Source: Pirellulales bacterium (lineage in GTDB: Bacteria; Planctomycetota; Planctomycetia; Pirellulales; Lacipirellulaceae). Taken from it: 64,000 nucleotides of DNA. Every line of letters starts with the position of its first letter. Position 1 is the stretch's first letter. The notes beneath the pieces were generated by a model that saw only the letters and a program-made list of their open reading frames with translations, was not told the DNA's origin and made no database searches. This document shows, piece after piece, positions 1-7,374 of the stretch. The position numbers and the translations under genes were made by a program. Where the stretch lies: positions 186,001 through 250,000 of the forward strand of contig JALHQZ010000002.1 in assembly GCA_022841705.1 (NCBI GenBank). Direction: 5' to 3'.

Positions 1-177
1 CATCAACCCACCCGCGCCGAAGCGATCGCCTGCATGCAGCGCGCGCTCGCCGAGTTGCGTGTTGAAGGGATCAAAACGACCATCCCCCTCCACCAAGAAA
101 TTCTCCGCCATACCGCCTTCAGCGAAGGCCGCATCGATACCACGTTCGTAGAACGCACGTTTACGAACCCGAGTTAG
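1..177 (+). CDS. accC: Acetyl-CoA carboxylase biotin carboxylase subunit, C-terminal fragment
   Basis: The frame is open from the first base and ends in TAG at 175-177, giving the last 58 residues of a protein whose start lies outside the window. The visible segment has the C-terminal biotin carboxylase pattern: R-x-E-A-I-x-x-M-x-R-A-L-x-E near residues 5-18, then G-I-K-T-T-I-P near 25-31, then F-x-E-G-x-x-x-T-x-F-x-E. Biotin carboxylase carries out the ATP- and bicarbonate-dependent carboxylation of biotin on AccB, the first step of malonyl-CoA synthesis. Only the tail is seen, so completeness cannot be judged. Confidence 0.85.
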   Translation, partial: HQPTRAEAIACMQRALAELRVEGIKTTIPLHQEILRHTAFSEGRIDTTFVERTFTNPS

Positions 178-270
178 TGAACCGCCAAGGACGCCAAGAT
201 CGTAAAGGAAGAAGCGAACCGCAGAGAACGCGGAGCACACAGAAGACGTTGCGAGTTACAAGTCTTCTGA

Positions 271-293
271 TTGGTCATTTCGGCTTGGTCATT
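271..293. repeat. Solo copy of a dispersed 23-bp phrase
   Basis: The 23 bases here are identical to 15351-15373, where the phrase forms one arm of a hairpin upstream of argG. Here it stands alone between accC and pfp. It belongs to the class of tandem-word intergenic phrases seen elsewhere in the window. Confidence 0.7.
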
Positions 294-386
294 TAAAGCC
301 CACTAACGAATTGCCCGCAGTACATACTAGCGCGAGTATGATTCGCGTCCCCCCTCCAGTTTCCCACCTCAATTTGATCTCCCGCC

Positions 387-1718
387 ATGGCTGATAACAG
401 TCTCTCTCGCCCGCCGAAGGTTAAGCACAATTTCAAGAAGGCCGCCATCTTGTTTGCGGGCGGTCCGGCGCCGGGCGCCAACGCGGTAATTTCCGCCGCC
501 GCCGTGTCGTTCCTGCGGAACGATATTCAGGCCATTGGCATCAAGCACGGCTACTCGGCGCTCGCAGAGTATTCACCGGAGAAGCCACTGGTGGAAGGGA
601 CCGACTACGTCGTGCTCGATCACGCTCGGCTTAGTCGCACGCGGAACCGCAGCGGCATCATGATCGGCACGGCCCGCACGAACCCCGGCAAGTTGGTCTC
701 GCACCCGTCGCATCTTGACGACCCCGAACGCTCGGCGCCGCTGAAGCGCGTGTACGAAGGCTTGCGGTCGCTTGGTGTCGACGCGCTGATCTCGATCGGC
801 GGGGACGACACGCTCAAGACCGCCAACAAATTCAAACTGTTCCAAGATCGATTGCCGGCCGACGCGCCGCGGATTCCGGTCGTGCATCTGCCGAAGACAA
901 TCGATAACGATTATTGCGGCATCGATTTTACCTTCGGCTACTTCACCGCCGTGGACTTCCTTGCGCGCGAAGTGCGTAACCTGCTGGCCGATGCCGAGGC
1001 GAATCGCTGCTACTTCCTCGTCGAGTCGATGGGCCGCAGTGCTGGTTGGCTGGCGTACGGCGTGGCGATTGCCGGCGAAGCGAGCCTGGTGATCAGCGTT
1101 GAAGACATCCGTGGCAAGTTCGCCACCGAAGAAGAAGTGACCGATCCAAAAACCGGCGCCAAAAACATGCGCAAGGTGATGAACATGGAAGAGGTCGTCC
1201 GCCGCATTGTGGCGACGATGGTTCAGCGCGAGAAAGAGGGAAAACAGTACGGCATCATCGTGATGGCGGAAGGCCTCGCCGAGTTCTTGCCGTTCAAGTA
1301 CATCGAAGGGGTCGGCCGGGACGATCACGGCCACATCAAGATTTCGGCCGTGCAGCTCTACTCGCTGATGGCGAAACTCATCGGCGATGAATACAAGAAG
1401 CAAACCGGCAAAGGGCAAACCATCAAAGCGCTACAGCTCGGATACGAGTCCCGCTGCGCCCAGCCTCACGCGTTCGACGTAATGCTCGGCAGCCAACTGG
1501 GCGTCGGCGCCTTCCGCGCGCTGGTCGAAAAGCAGCTCAACGGGGTAATGGTCAGCGTCGAGGGCCAGTTGCAACTCACCTACGTCCCCTTTGAGAACTT
1601 GGTGAACCCCGAAACCTTGGTGACCGTGGTCCGCTACATCGAACCCGAAAGCGACTTCCACAAACTCACGCGTTTCCTGGAAACGTACGTCAACGAAGAA
1701 GAGAACGTCCCCGGCTAG
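387..1718 (+). CDS. pfp: Pyrophosphate-dependent 6-phosphofructokinase
   Basis: A 443-residue PfkA-superfamily kinase that phosphorylates fructose 6-phosphate in the cytoplasm. The phosphoryl-donor loop reads GGDDT at residues 138-142. ATP enzymes have GGDGS at this place, and the second Asp is the hallmark of PPi-dependent enzymes. The catalytic loop reads PKTIDND at 169-175, again the PPi form (ATP enzymes have PGTIDND). MGRSAGW at 215-221 is the conserved fructose-phosphate-binding motif. The N-terminal FAGGPAPGANAVIS (23-36) replaces the usual GGDxPG loop. The reaction is reversible and consumes PPi in the glycolytic direction. The next gene on the same strand encodes pyrophosphatase, which competes for PPi. 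Confidence 0.93.
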   Translation: MADNSLSRPPKVKHNFKKAAILFAGGPAPGANAVISAAAVSFLRNDIQAIGIKHGYSALAEYSPEKPLVEGTDYVVLDHARLSRTRNRSGIMIGTARTNPGKLVSHPSHLDDPERSAPLKRVYEGLRSLGVDALISIGGDDTLKTANKFKLFQDRLPADAPRIPVVHLPKTIDNDYCGIDFTFGYFTAVDFLAREVRNLLADAEANRCYFLVESMGRSAGWLAYGVAIAGEASLVISVEDIRGKFATEEEVTDPKTGAKNMRKVMNMEEVVRRIVATMVQREKEGKQYGIIVMAEGLAEFLPFKYIEGVGRDDHGHIKISAVQLYSLMAKLIGDEYKKQTGKGQTIKALQLGYESRCAQPHAFDVMLGSQLGVGAFRALVEKQLNGVMVSVEGQLQLTYVPFENLVNPETLVTVVRYIEPESDFHKLTRFLETYVNEEENVPG

Positions 1719-1731
1719 GTAAGTCCGGAAG

Positions 1732-1796
1732 GCGGAATGCGGAATCTAGAAACGCATCTGCATTGATTCCGCATTCCCACTTCCACATTCCGCATT
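1732..1796. repeat. Tandem-word hairpin upstream of ppa
   Basis: GCGGAATGCGGAATC at 1732-1746 is mirrored by GATTCCGCATTCC at 1765-1777, with a further ATTCCGCATT at 1787-1796. It fills most of the pfp-ppa gap and ends 10 bases before the ppa start codon, so it would form a hairpin in the leader or in readthrough mRNA. The left arm is a near-tandem GCGGAAT repeat. Confidence 0.7.
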
Positions 1797-1806
1797 TCAT
1801 AAGCAC

Positions 1807-2421
1807 ATGCCCTTTCCTCAACCGTTCTACCGTTGGCGGCCGCATCCTTGGCATGGGCTGGAGGTCGGGCCGGCGCCGCCGGAGATTGTGCATGCTTACA
1901 TCGAGCTCACGCCGTTCGATCGGGTTAAGTACGAGCTCGATAAAGCCACTGGTTATTTGCGCGTCGATCGGCCGAACCGCACGTCGTCATTTCCGCCCAC
2001 GCTCTACGGCTTTGTGCCGCGGACCTATTGCGGGAAGCGGGTGATGAAGCTCATGCCCGATGCGAAGGCGGGCGACGGCGACCCGCTGGACATCTGCGTC
2101 ATCAGCGAGCGGCCGATCACCAATTCGGAAATCATCCTGAAGGCCCGCATCGTTGGCGGCCTGCCGATGCTTGATGATGGCGAAGCGGACGACAAGATCA
2201 TCGCCGTTCTCGAGAACGACGGCATGTGGGGCAGTGTCGATGAAGTGGAAGACCTCCCCAAAGTGATGGTCGACCGCCTGCGGCATTACTTCAGCACCTA
2301 CAAGTGCCTCACGCCTGAAGAAGCGGTGGAAGTAAAAATCGACCACGTCTACGGCCGCGAACACGCGCTGAACGTGGTCCGCGCCGCGATGGCCGATTAC
2401 CACGACGAGTTCGGGGAATAA
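1807..2421 (+). CDS. ppa: Inorganic pyrophosphatase (family I)
   Basis: A 204-residue soluble pyrophosphatase that hydrolyses PPi to two phosphates and drives biosynthesis. The family I signature DGDPLD lies at residues 90-95 and supplies the metal-binding aspartates D90, D92 and D95. [10 protein letters not shown] near 40-49 gives the conserved Lys and Glu of the active site, and YGFVPRTY near 67-74 is also typical. The N-terminus has about 20 extra residues rich in Pro and Trp compared with short bacterial forms. It lies 88 bp after pfp on the same strand with only a repeat hairpin between, so co-transcription is possible. Confidence 0.93.
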   Translation: MPFPQPFYRWRPHPWHGLEVGPAPPEIVHAYIELTPFDRVKYELDKATGYLRVDRPNRTSSFPPTLYGFVPRTYCGKRVMKLMPDAKAGDGDPLDICVISERPITNSEIILKARIVGGLPMLDDGEADDKIIAVLENDGMWGSVDEVEDLPKVMVDRLRHYFSTYKCLTPEEAVEVKIDHVYGREHALNVVRAAMADYHDEFGE

Positions 2422-2452
2422 CGTTTAGCCGCGACGCGTGAGCGGAGCGCTT

Positions 2453-2548
2453 GTAGGGTGGGTTGTCCGCATCGCGGCACCCCACCATGAGTTGGAACGC
2501 AGATTTGTGTATTGATGGGTTACCGCTGACGCGGATAACCCATCCTAC
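2453..2548. repeat. REPIN-like paired palindrome between ppa and hisB
   Basis: Two imperfect palindromes face each other, each with a GTAG head: GTAGGGTGGG starts at 2453, and GTAGGATGGG reads on the minus strand from 2548. The right unit folds as GATGGGTTA paired with TAACCCATC. It lies in the convergent ppa/hisB gap, and its right-hand GTAG overlaps the hisB stop codon. The same unit is present at 6764-6856. Confidence 0.8.
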
Positions 2549-3138
2549 GAAGTAAGCGTCCCCTTCGTGCTTGCCGGCCCCGTCATCCGGGGGTCGAGTT
2601 CAATCGCCATCCGCAGTGCGCGGGCGGACGCTTTGAAGATTGCTTCGGCGATGTGGTGGCTGTTACGGCCGTGGTGCAGTACGACGTGCAGATTGCACAG
2701 CACATTGGCGGCGACAGCTTGCCAGAAGTCTTCCACCAGTTCGCTATCGAACGTGCCGATTTTTTGCGCGGGTATCGGCGCGTTGAACACGAGGTAATAT
2801 CGGCCGCTGAGGTCGAGCGCTACCGTCACCAGCGTCTCTTCCATCGGCAGCGTGAAGTGGCCGTAGCGGCGGATGTCGTGCTTGTCGCCGAGGGCCGCCT
2901 TCAGTGCTTGGCCAAGACAGATGCCGGTGTCTTCGACCGTGTGGTGATCGTCCACTTCCAAATCGCCGACCGCTTTCACGGTGAGATCGATCCCGCTGTG
3001 CTTGGCGAGCAGCGTGAGCATGTGGTCCAAGAACCCCACGCCCGTCGCGATGTCCGCCACGCCGGTTCCATCGAGATCGAGCGAGAGTTCGATCTGCGTT
3101 TCGTTCGTGCGGCGACTGATGGTAGCGGTGCGGGGCAT
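2545..3138 (-). CDS. hisB: Imidazoleglycerol-phosphate dehydratase
   Basis: A 197-residue dehydratase of histidine biosynthesis that converts imidazole-glycerol phosphate to imidazole-acetol phosphate with bound Mn. Metal-ligand motifs are clear: [12 protein letters not shown] near residues 40-51, DDHHTVED near 68-75 and NSHHIAEA near 163-170. The frame stays open upstream to 3528, but the family starts with [10 protein letters not shown] and the upstream part crosses a REP hairpin, so I place the start at 3138. It is the monofunctional form, without the phosphatase domain of enterobacterial HisB. The TAG stop (2547-2545) is supplied by a repeat head. No other his gene is nearby. Confidence 0.92.
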   Translation of the reverse strand: MPRTATISRRTNETQIELSLDLDGTGVADIATGVGFLDHMLTLLAKHSGIDLTVKAVGDLEVDDHHTVEDTGICLGQALKAALGDKHDIRRYGHFTLPMEETLVTVALDLSGRYYLVFNAPIPAQKIGTFDSELVEDFWQAVAANVLCNLHVVLHHGRNSHHIAEAIFKASARALRMAIELDPRMTGPASTKGTLTS

Positions 3139-3178
3139 GAAGGAGTAGGCAGCAGGCAGAGGGCAGTAGGCAGCGAAG

Positions 3179-3206
3179 GTAGCCGGGGAGCTACGCTCCC
3201 GGGTAC
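3179..3206. repeat. Single GTAG-headed REP hairpin
   Basis: GTAG at 3179-3182 is followed by CCGGGGAGC (3183-3191), a TAC loop and GCTCCCGGG (3195-3203), which pair with one mismatch. It lies 40 bp upstream of the hisB start, next to short tandem words built from GGCAG. Confidence 0.65.
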
Positions 3207-3397
3207 AGGCAATCTTAGCAGTCGGGGGCGTGGGGAACGAGCGACTTGGGCGGTTCCCCAGCGAATTCCGGCTCATTTCGCGGGGAGCTAGAGGGGTACA
3301 ACCGGCGCCAATGGTATAATCGCAGCCGGCTGCTCGATTGCCTTTCTTTCCGAATCCCAAATCCCCTTTCCCAAATCCCCTTTCCCAAATCCTCCTC

Positions 3398-3598
3398 ATG
3401 CCCCCAATGCACCCGCCGCACGGCCCGCCGCCGGAGTGGCTCACCGACACCGCGTCGCTCGCCGAAACGGCCCGCCACTGGCGCGTCAGCCGCGAGCGCT
3501 TGAAAGAGCTTCTAGGAACAGGACGCATCCCCTTCGTGCAGGTTCGCGGCGAGATCCGCGTGCCACGGGATGAACTGCCGAAAGGCCCCCAGCGCTAG
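3398..3598 (+). CDS. Small excisionase/MerR-type helix-turn-helix protein
   Basis: A 66-residue protein. Residues 14-60 resemble the winged HTH of excisionase or MerR-like proteins: [19 protein letters not shown] (helix-turn-helix), then [19 protein letters not shown] (wing). It has no effector domain, so it may be a DNA-binding adaptor. Start 3398 is preceded by a short tandem repeat of CCCAAATCCCCTTT (about 3355-3390), and no good Shine-Dalgarno is seen. The frame could extend upstream to 3338 through that repeat, which I consider unlikely. The target is unknown. Confidence 0.55.
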   Translation: MPPMHPPHGPPPEWLTDTASLAETARHWRVSRERLKELLGTGRIPFVQVRGEIRVPRDELPKGPQR

Positions 3599-3654
3599 AA
3601 GAAGCCGCCGTTCTACCAGCTAAACGGGCAACGCAGTCCGGCTCCTATTGGAAT

Positions 3655-5178
3655 TTACTTCCGCCAGCCCCAGTCGTTGCGGAAGGCGTGATAGGCGAGG
3701 GAGATGCCGGCGAGTATTGGCGGCACTGAGAGAAAAATCAGACTTGACTCTGCTTTCGGAAGCGACGGAACTAACTCTCCGATCGCCAAACTTATCAGCC
3801 ACACACTTCCAATCGCGAGCAAAGCAGTTGGCAACGGTCTTCTGCTAAGCACAAAGCTCGCGCTGGCAGCGGTGTAAATTCCGATCTGCATTAGCACCAC
3901 GGACAAAATCATCGAATACGTCTGCTGAACGGGCGCCGCGTCTCTCGCCGTACCGAAGAGATATGTTCCCATTCCCCCGAGGACGAGTGGCGCGATTGAA
4001 AGTGTCACCAGAGTGATCGTGAGTCCGCCGAGATACTTGACAGTGAAGTATCTGCGCAGTGGAATTGGCCGCGATCGCCAGAATGCCGGGACGCCTGGCT
4101 GATAATCCTCCATGAAGGCGCCAACTCCAGCGACCAGACAAATAAACACACTTACAAAACTCCACAGCTGGATAACGAGCAGCTTCACATCAGCATTGAG
4201 GTTTCTGATCTCGCGAAAAGCGATGAGTACGAAAATGACGATCAATCCGGCACCCAGTGCTGCAAGTGGAAAAGACTCCCGGCACTGCTTCCACAGCATC
4301 GACTTCAGCGGAGAGCGGCGGGGCGGTGGTAGCCAGTCCAGTTTGGTGGAGAGGTTTGCAGCGGTCACATCGCCTTGCGAACGACCCTTGATGCTGACTC
4401 GTCCGAATCTCCAAACGTACACGATTGCCAATCCAAGGTGCACAGTCACGACCCAAGTCAGTCGCAAATCGTATGTCTGCCACCAGTTCTTGGGCAGCGA
4501 TTGCCCTGGAGCCCCTCCGTTGAGAACGCCTCCGGGAGCTGCCACCGCCAACCATCGCCAACCGGGAACAAGATGTGGGTCGTAGTCAAACGCCATCGGC
4601 ACTAAAATTAAGAGAGCCCAAATGCCGGCTATGGATAGAAATCCAACGGCCCCCGCTCGGATTTCATCGCTTTGATTCACTCCTGCCGCCGCGCACCATA
4701 GTAGCATGCTCAGCGCGCATCCGAGCACCAGCAACATTGATCCCGTCCACGAGTCTTGCACTCCCCAAATTGAACTAGTTGGGGCCAGTAAGCGGTGGTC
4801 CAGTTGGTCTCCCAAGAACGATCCTGCGAACAATTCGAATCCCACGATCGTTGCTGCTGCAATGAAAAGTGACGCAGCAAGGGTGATTACCGCAATTAGC
4901 AGCTTTATAGTCGCCATGCACCATAAAGGGAATGGAAGCGATTGAAGAACCCCGAGAGTGTTCCCCGAACGTTCGCTCGCCGCAATTGACATCGCGATAA
5001 ACAGTGAGACGAATGGCAATGTGGTTAAGCCGGTCCATTGTAGCGCACCGCGAAGATGTGCTAATTCGCCGCCACCCACTATTGCAGTTGCGAGAAATAG
5101 AATCCCCGCCAATGCAATAGTCTTCCAGCGTTGTTCACGCCATTCTTTCCACACCAAACTGCGGGCGATTGCGAACAT
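3655..5178 (-). CDS. ABC-2-type transporter permease
   Basis: A 507-residue polytopic membrane protein with two similar halves, each with about six hydrophobic segments. The first begins near residues 20-40; the second follows a cytoplasmic stretch near 270-290 rich in Pro, Arg and Ser. The opening LVWKEWREQRWKTI is typical of ABC-2 permeases that start with an amphipathic region. It is the last gene of the GntR-ATPase-permease operon, 57 bp after the ATPase, with a tandem-word repeat in the gap. The substrate is unknown. Comparable YtrA-type operons respond to envelope stress or lipid II-binding antibiotics, so an envelope-defence role is possible but inferred from organisation only. Confidence 0.8.
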   Translation of the reverse strand: MFAIARSLVWKEWREQRWKTIALAGILFLATAIVGGGELAHLRGALQWTGLTTLPFVSLFIAMSIAASERSGNTLGVLQSLPFPLWCMATIKLLIAVITLAASLFIAAATIVGFELFAGSFLGDQLDHRLLAPTSSIWGVQDSWTGSMLLVLGCALSMLLWCAAAGVNQSDEIRAGAVGFLSIAGIWALLILVPMAFDYDPHLVPGWRWLAVAAPGGVLNGGAPGQSLPKNWWQTYDLRLTWVVTVHLGLAIVYVWRFGRVSIKGRSQGDVTAANLSTKLDWLPPPRRSPLKSMLWKQCRESFPLAALGAGLIVIFVLIAFREIRNLNADVKLLVIQLWSFVSVFICLVAGVGAFMEDYQPGVPAFWRSRPIPLRRYFTVKYLGGLTITLVTLSIAPLVLGGMGTYLFGTARDAAPVQQTYSMILSVVLMQIGIYTAASASFVLSRRPLPTALLAIGSVWLISLAIGELVPSLPKAESSLIFLSVPPILAGISLAYHAFRNDWGWRK

Positions 5179-5180
5179 TG

Positions 5181-5222
5181 GTTGGTCAGTGGTCAGTGGT
5201 TAGTGGTCAGTCGTCAGTGGTT
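5181..5222. repeat. Tandem-word repeat between ABC ATPase and permease
   Basis: A run of near-identical 7-mers (GTCAGTG, GTTAGTG, GTCAGTC) fills the gap just upstream of the permease start codon at 5178. The same words recur at 50829-50905 and 51735-51756, also next to ABC-2 permease coding sequence. Confidence 0.65.
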
Positions 5223-5235
5223 ACGGAAGAGATGG

Positions 5236-6144
5236 TTACACGGGAGCGAGTTCGGGCGTCGGCGTCGTCGGTTCGAACTGCCGGCCGCTGACGTAGGCTT
5301 CGAAAATATCATCGAGATTCAGGTCCACCACGCGGGAGGTGATGCCTTCAGCCGCTAACATGCCGATGACGCGCGGGGCGCTGGTGACGGTCAGGGCTAC
5401 GTCCGCGCCGTCGGGGCGGGCGTCGAGGATGAGGTCGCGCGGGACGAGGGGCGCCATGCGAGCTTCAATCACCAGTTGTTTCACGTCGGCCCGCAAGGTT
5501 TCGGGGTGCGCTTGCCGGACGATGCGGCCGCGGTGGAGGATGGCCACCTCGTCCGCCACCGGTTCGACTTCGTACAGCAGGTGCGAACTGTAAAACACCG
5601 TCGCCCCGGCGCCTTGCAGGTGGGTCACCAAATCGCGGTTGAACTGCTTCCGCATGATGGGGTCGAGCCCCAGCGCGGGGTCATCCAAAATCACCAGCTC
5701 CGGCCGATGCGCGAGCGCGAGCACCAGCCCAAGCCGCACGTTCTGCCCCTTCGAGAGATGCTTGATCTTGGTGGCGAGCGGCAGTTCGAACTCGCGCAGG
5801 TACTTGAGCGCCAGATCGTGATCCCAGCGCGAATAGAACGGGGCGATGAAGCGGACGATCTCATCCACGCGCATCCAGCCGTACATGGTTTGGTCTTCGG
5901 CCAAGTAGCCCACGCGATCGCGCAGTTCGTACGGCGCGACTTCGGGGTCGAGCCCCAGCACCTTCAGGCTGCCGTCGTCTCGCTTCAGCAGGCCGAGCAG
6001 CATTTTGATGAGCGTTGTCTTGCCGGCGCCGTTGCGGCCCAGGAAGGCGAACGTTTTGCCGGGCTCGACGCGGAACGACACGCCGTCGAGAACGCGGCTC
6101 TTGCGGAATGATTTGGTGACGGCGTGGACTTCAATCGCGCTCAT
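5236..6144 (-). CDS. ABC transporter ATP-binding protein (YtrB-like)
   Basis: A 302-residue ATPase subunit. Walker A is GRNGAGKT near residues 36-43, the Q-loop lies near YLAEDQTMYG, the signature is LSKGQ near 134 (LSGGQ in most families) and Walker B is LVILDD near 155-160. The residue after the Walker B aspartate is Asp rather than the usual catalytic Glu. The D-loop ALGLDP is present and the switch His is in YSSHLL. The start overlaps the stop of the GntR gene by four bases (ATGA), so the two are translationally coupled. It should pair with the permease at 3655-5178. Confidence 0.9.
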   Translation of the reverse strand: MSAIEVHAVTKSFRKSRVLDGVSFRVEPGKTFAFLGRNGAGKTTLIKMLLGLLKRDDGSLKVLGLDPEVAPYELRDRVGYLAEDQTMYGWMRVDEIVRFIAPFYSRWDHDLALKYLREFELPLATKIKHLSKGQNVRLGLVLALAHRPELVILDDPALGLDPIMRKQFNRDLVTHLQGAGATVFYSSHLLYEVEPVADEVAILHRGRIVRQAHPETLRADVKQLVIEARMAPLVPRDLILDARPDGADVALTVTSAPRVIGMLAAEGITSRVVDLNLDDIFEAYVSGRQFEPTTPTPELAPV

Positions 6145-6557
6145 ACCCGCTCGCTTTCGGTGAGAGGAGAAACCGCTTCATCATCGAGTTCCGCCAAAGC
6201 ACTGGAGAGCAGCTCTTGCAGTTCGCGTTTGCTGAGCCCCAGGCTGAGGGCTTGCCGCACGAGGCTGCGGAACTCGTCGGCCAGTTTATCGCAGTGGGCC
6301 CGGCGGCGGCCGGCGCGGGAGAGCTCGGCGACAAAGGTCCCTTGGCCTTGCCGCATTTCCACCACACCTTCGCTGGCGAGTTTTTCGTACACGCGCAAGA
6401 TGGTGTTCTGATTCACCGCCAGTTCACGGGCCAATTCTCGCACGCTCGGCAGCCGATCGCCCGCCTTCAGCTTGCCGGCGGTGAAGAGCGCCGCAATCTG
6501 GTCGGCCAGTTGCCGCGAGATGGGGGTCGCCGAACCTTTTTCAACCCGCAGGAGCAT
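6141..6557 (-). CDS. GntR-family transcriptional regulator, YtrA subfamily
   Basis: A 138-residue regulator. Residues 10-75 form the GntR winged HTH: PISRQLADQIAALFTAGKL, then LPSVRELARELAVNQNTI. The short helical tail of about 60 residues, without a ligand-binding FCD or UTRA domain, is typical of the YtrA subfamily, which sits first in ABC transporter operons. I choose ATG at 6557; a TTG two codons upstream is the alternative. A sigma-70 promoter with an inverted repeat across its -10 region lies 40-75 bp upstream, which fits autorepression of the operon. Confidence 0.9.
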   Translation of the reverse strand: MLLRVEKGSATPISRQLADQIAALFTAGKLKAGDRLPSVRELARELAVNQNTILRVYEKLASEGVVEMRQGQGTFVAELSRAGRRRAHCDKLADEFRSLVRQALSLGLSKRELQELLSSALAELDDEAVSPLTESERV

Positions 6558-6597
6558 ACGCAATCCGCCCCGATCTACTCGGGGCCCTCAGGTGACT

Positions 6598-6632
6598 ACT
6601 GTTGTATAACAGTTGTCAGTGGGGCGTGTCAA
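6598..6632 (-). promoter_or_regulatory. Promoter plus operator for the GntR-ABC operon
   Basis: On the minus strand TTGACA (6632-6627) and TTATAC (6609-6604) are separated by 17 bases. The palindrome ACTGTT-GTAT-AACAGT (6598-6613) covers the -10 box, so a bound dimer would block RNA polymerase. The predicted transcription start is near 6597, about 40 bases before the regulator start codon. The match to consensus and the overlap are read directly; identity of the binding protein is inferred from its position. Confidence 0.75.
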
Positions 6633-6665
6633 GAGCGCGCAGTAGATTTTTTCATTGGCGTTTGA

Positions 6666-6755
6666 AGCCTCTCCCTCCGGGAGAGGGCAGGGTGAGGGTG
6701 AAGTTGGTTCCCGGGCACGCCCTCACCCAACCCTCTCCCGGAGGGAGAGGGCTAC
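6666..6755. repeat. Paired CCCTCTCCC palindromes (REPIN-like)
   Basis: Two inverted copies built around CTCTCCCTCCGGGAGAGGG (about 6669-6688 and 6732-6751) are joined by a spacer. The right copy ends with CTAC at 6752-6755, that is, a GTAG head on the minus strand. It lies directly upstream of the GntR promoter and separates this operon from the next gene. Confidence 0.75.
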
Positions 6756-6763
6756 GAAGTCAT

Positions 6764-6856
6764 TAGGATGGGTTATCCGCGCAGCGGTAACCCATCGAAC
6801 GCACGCGTTGACGCCAAGAATGATGGGTTACCGCTAACGCGGATAACCCATCCTAC
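6764..6856. repeat. Paired GATGGGTTA palindromes (REPIN-like)
   Basis: Same family as 2453-2548. The left unit begins TTAGGATGGG and the right unit ends CCCATCCTAC. Each unit is itself a palindrome (GATGGGTTA with TAACCCATC around a GCG-rich loop) and the two are inverted. It lies just downstream of the gene that ends at 6864. Confidence 0.8.
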
Positions 6857-6863
6857 GAGAAGA

Positions 6864-7094
6864 TTATTGAGCCCAGTCGAGGCCCGTCTCTTGCTTCACG
6901 CGGTCTTCGAACTCGCCCAACAGGCCCCCGATGACGTCCCAGCCTTCGCGGCGGCGGACTTCGATATCGCCTTGGGGATTCACGCGCACAATGGTGGTGG
7001 CCTCGACCCCTGCCGACGGCAGGTCATCGTGATGCAATTCGTCGTCGGCAATAATCCGCTCGAGCGTGGCGCCGGTCATCTCGATGAAAGGCAT
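6864..7094 (-). CDS. Small hypothetical protein
   Basis: A 76-residue acidic protein beginning MPFIEMTGATLERII, with no signal peptide or membrane segment. The middle, VNPQGDIEVRRREGWDVIGGLLGEFEDRV, predicts a beta-hairpin followed by a helix. I do not recognise the family. AGGAAC lies about 9 bases upstream of this ATG. The frame continues upstream into the repeat at 7183-7368, so I prefer the internal start at 7094. It is the last gene of the minus-strand run rsmA-ribE-pssA-psd, but a 185 bp element separates it from rsmA. Confidence 0.6.
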   Translation of the reverse strand: MPFIEMTGATLERIIADDELHHDDLPSAGVEATTIVRVNPQGDIEVRRREGWDVIGGLLGEFEDRVKQETGLDWAQ

Positions 7095-7182
7095 GATCGC
7101 GGGTTCCTGAGTGGGGCTGCGTGCGAGACCGATTGTAATCGAGACGGAGGGGATTTGAAAAGGAGATCCGGGGCGATTCGTA

Positions 7183-7368
7183 AAGAATGGGGGACGCGGA
7201 TCAACTCGGATGCGGCGGATGAACACGGATAAGAGAGAAGGGAACGCTCATCTCCACCAATCAACACTAATCCGATTAGCGGCGATTAGTGTAAATTACT
7301 GTTCCTTCTTCCTTCAATCCGCGCTTTTCCGCCGCATCCGCGTTGATCCGCGTCCTATCTCTTCTCTC
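7183..7368. mobile_element. MITE-like element, about 186 bp (copy A)
   Basis: Terminal inverted repeats of about 50 bp occupy 7183-7238 and 7315-7368. Their shared core reads GGACGCGGATCAAC, then CGGATGCGGCGGA. Inside is a second inverted repeat at 7263-7292 (ACACTAATC paired with GATTAGTGT). There is no ORF of note. The right end lies 6 bp from the rsmA stop codon. Copy C at 56443-56626 has the same length and the same nested palindrome. Copy B at 16708-17262 has the same ends around a gene. Confidence 0.8.
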
Positions 7369-7374
7369 CGCTCC

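Noticed and set aside
573..1418. Long open frame on the minus strand opposite pfp
   Set aside because: It is antisense to a well-conserved kinase and its sequence is Arg/His/Asp-rich without motifs, as expected from the complement of a high-G+C gene.
2545..3528. HisB with a 130-residue N-terminal extension
   Set aside because: The extension crosses a REP hairpin and tandem words and has no family similarity; [10 protein letters not shown] at 3138 is the normal start.
6764..6856. CRISPR-like repeat-spacer structure
   Set aside because: Only two inverted units are present, with no regular direct repeats or spacers and no cas gene.
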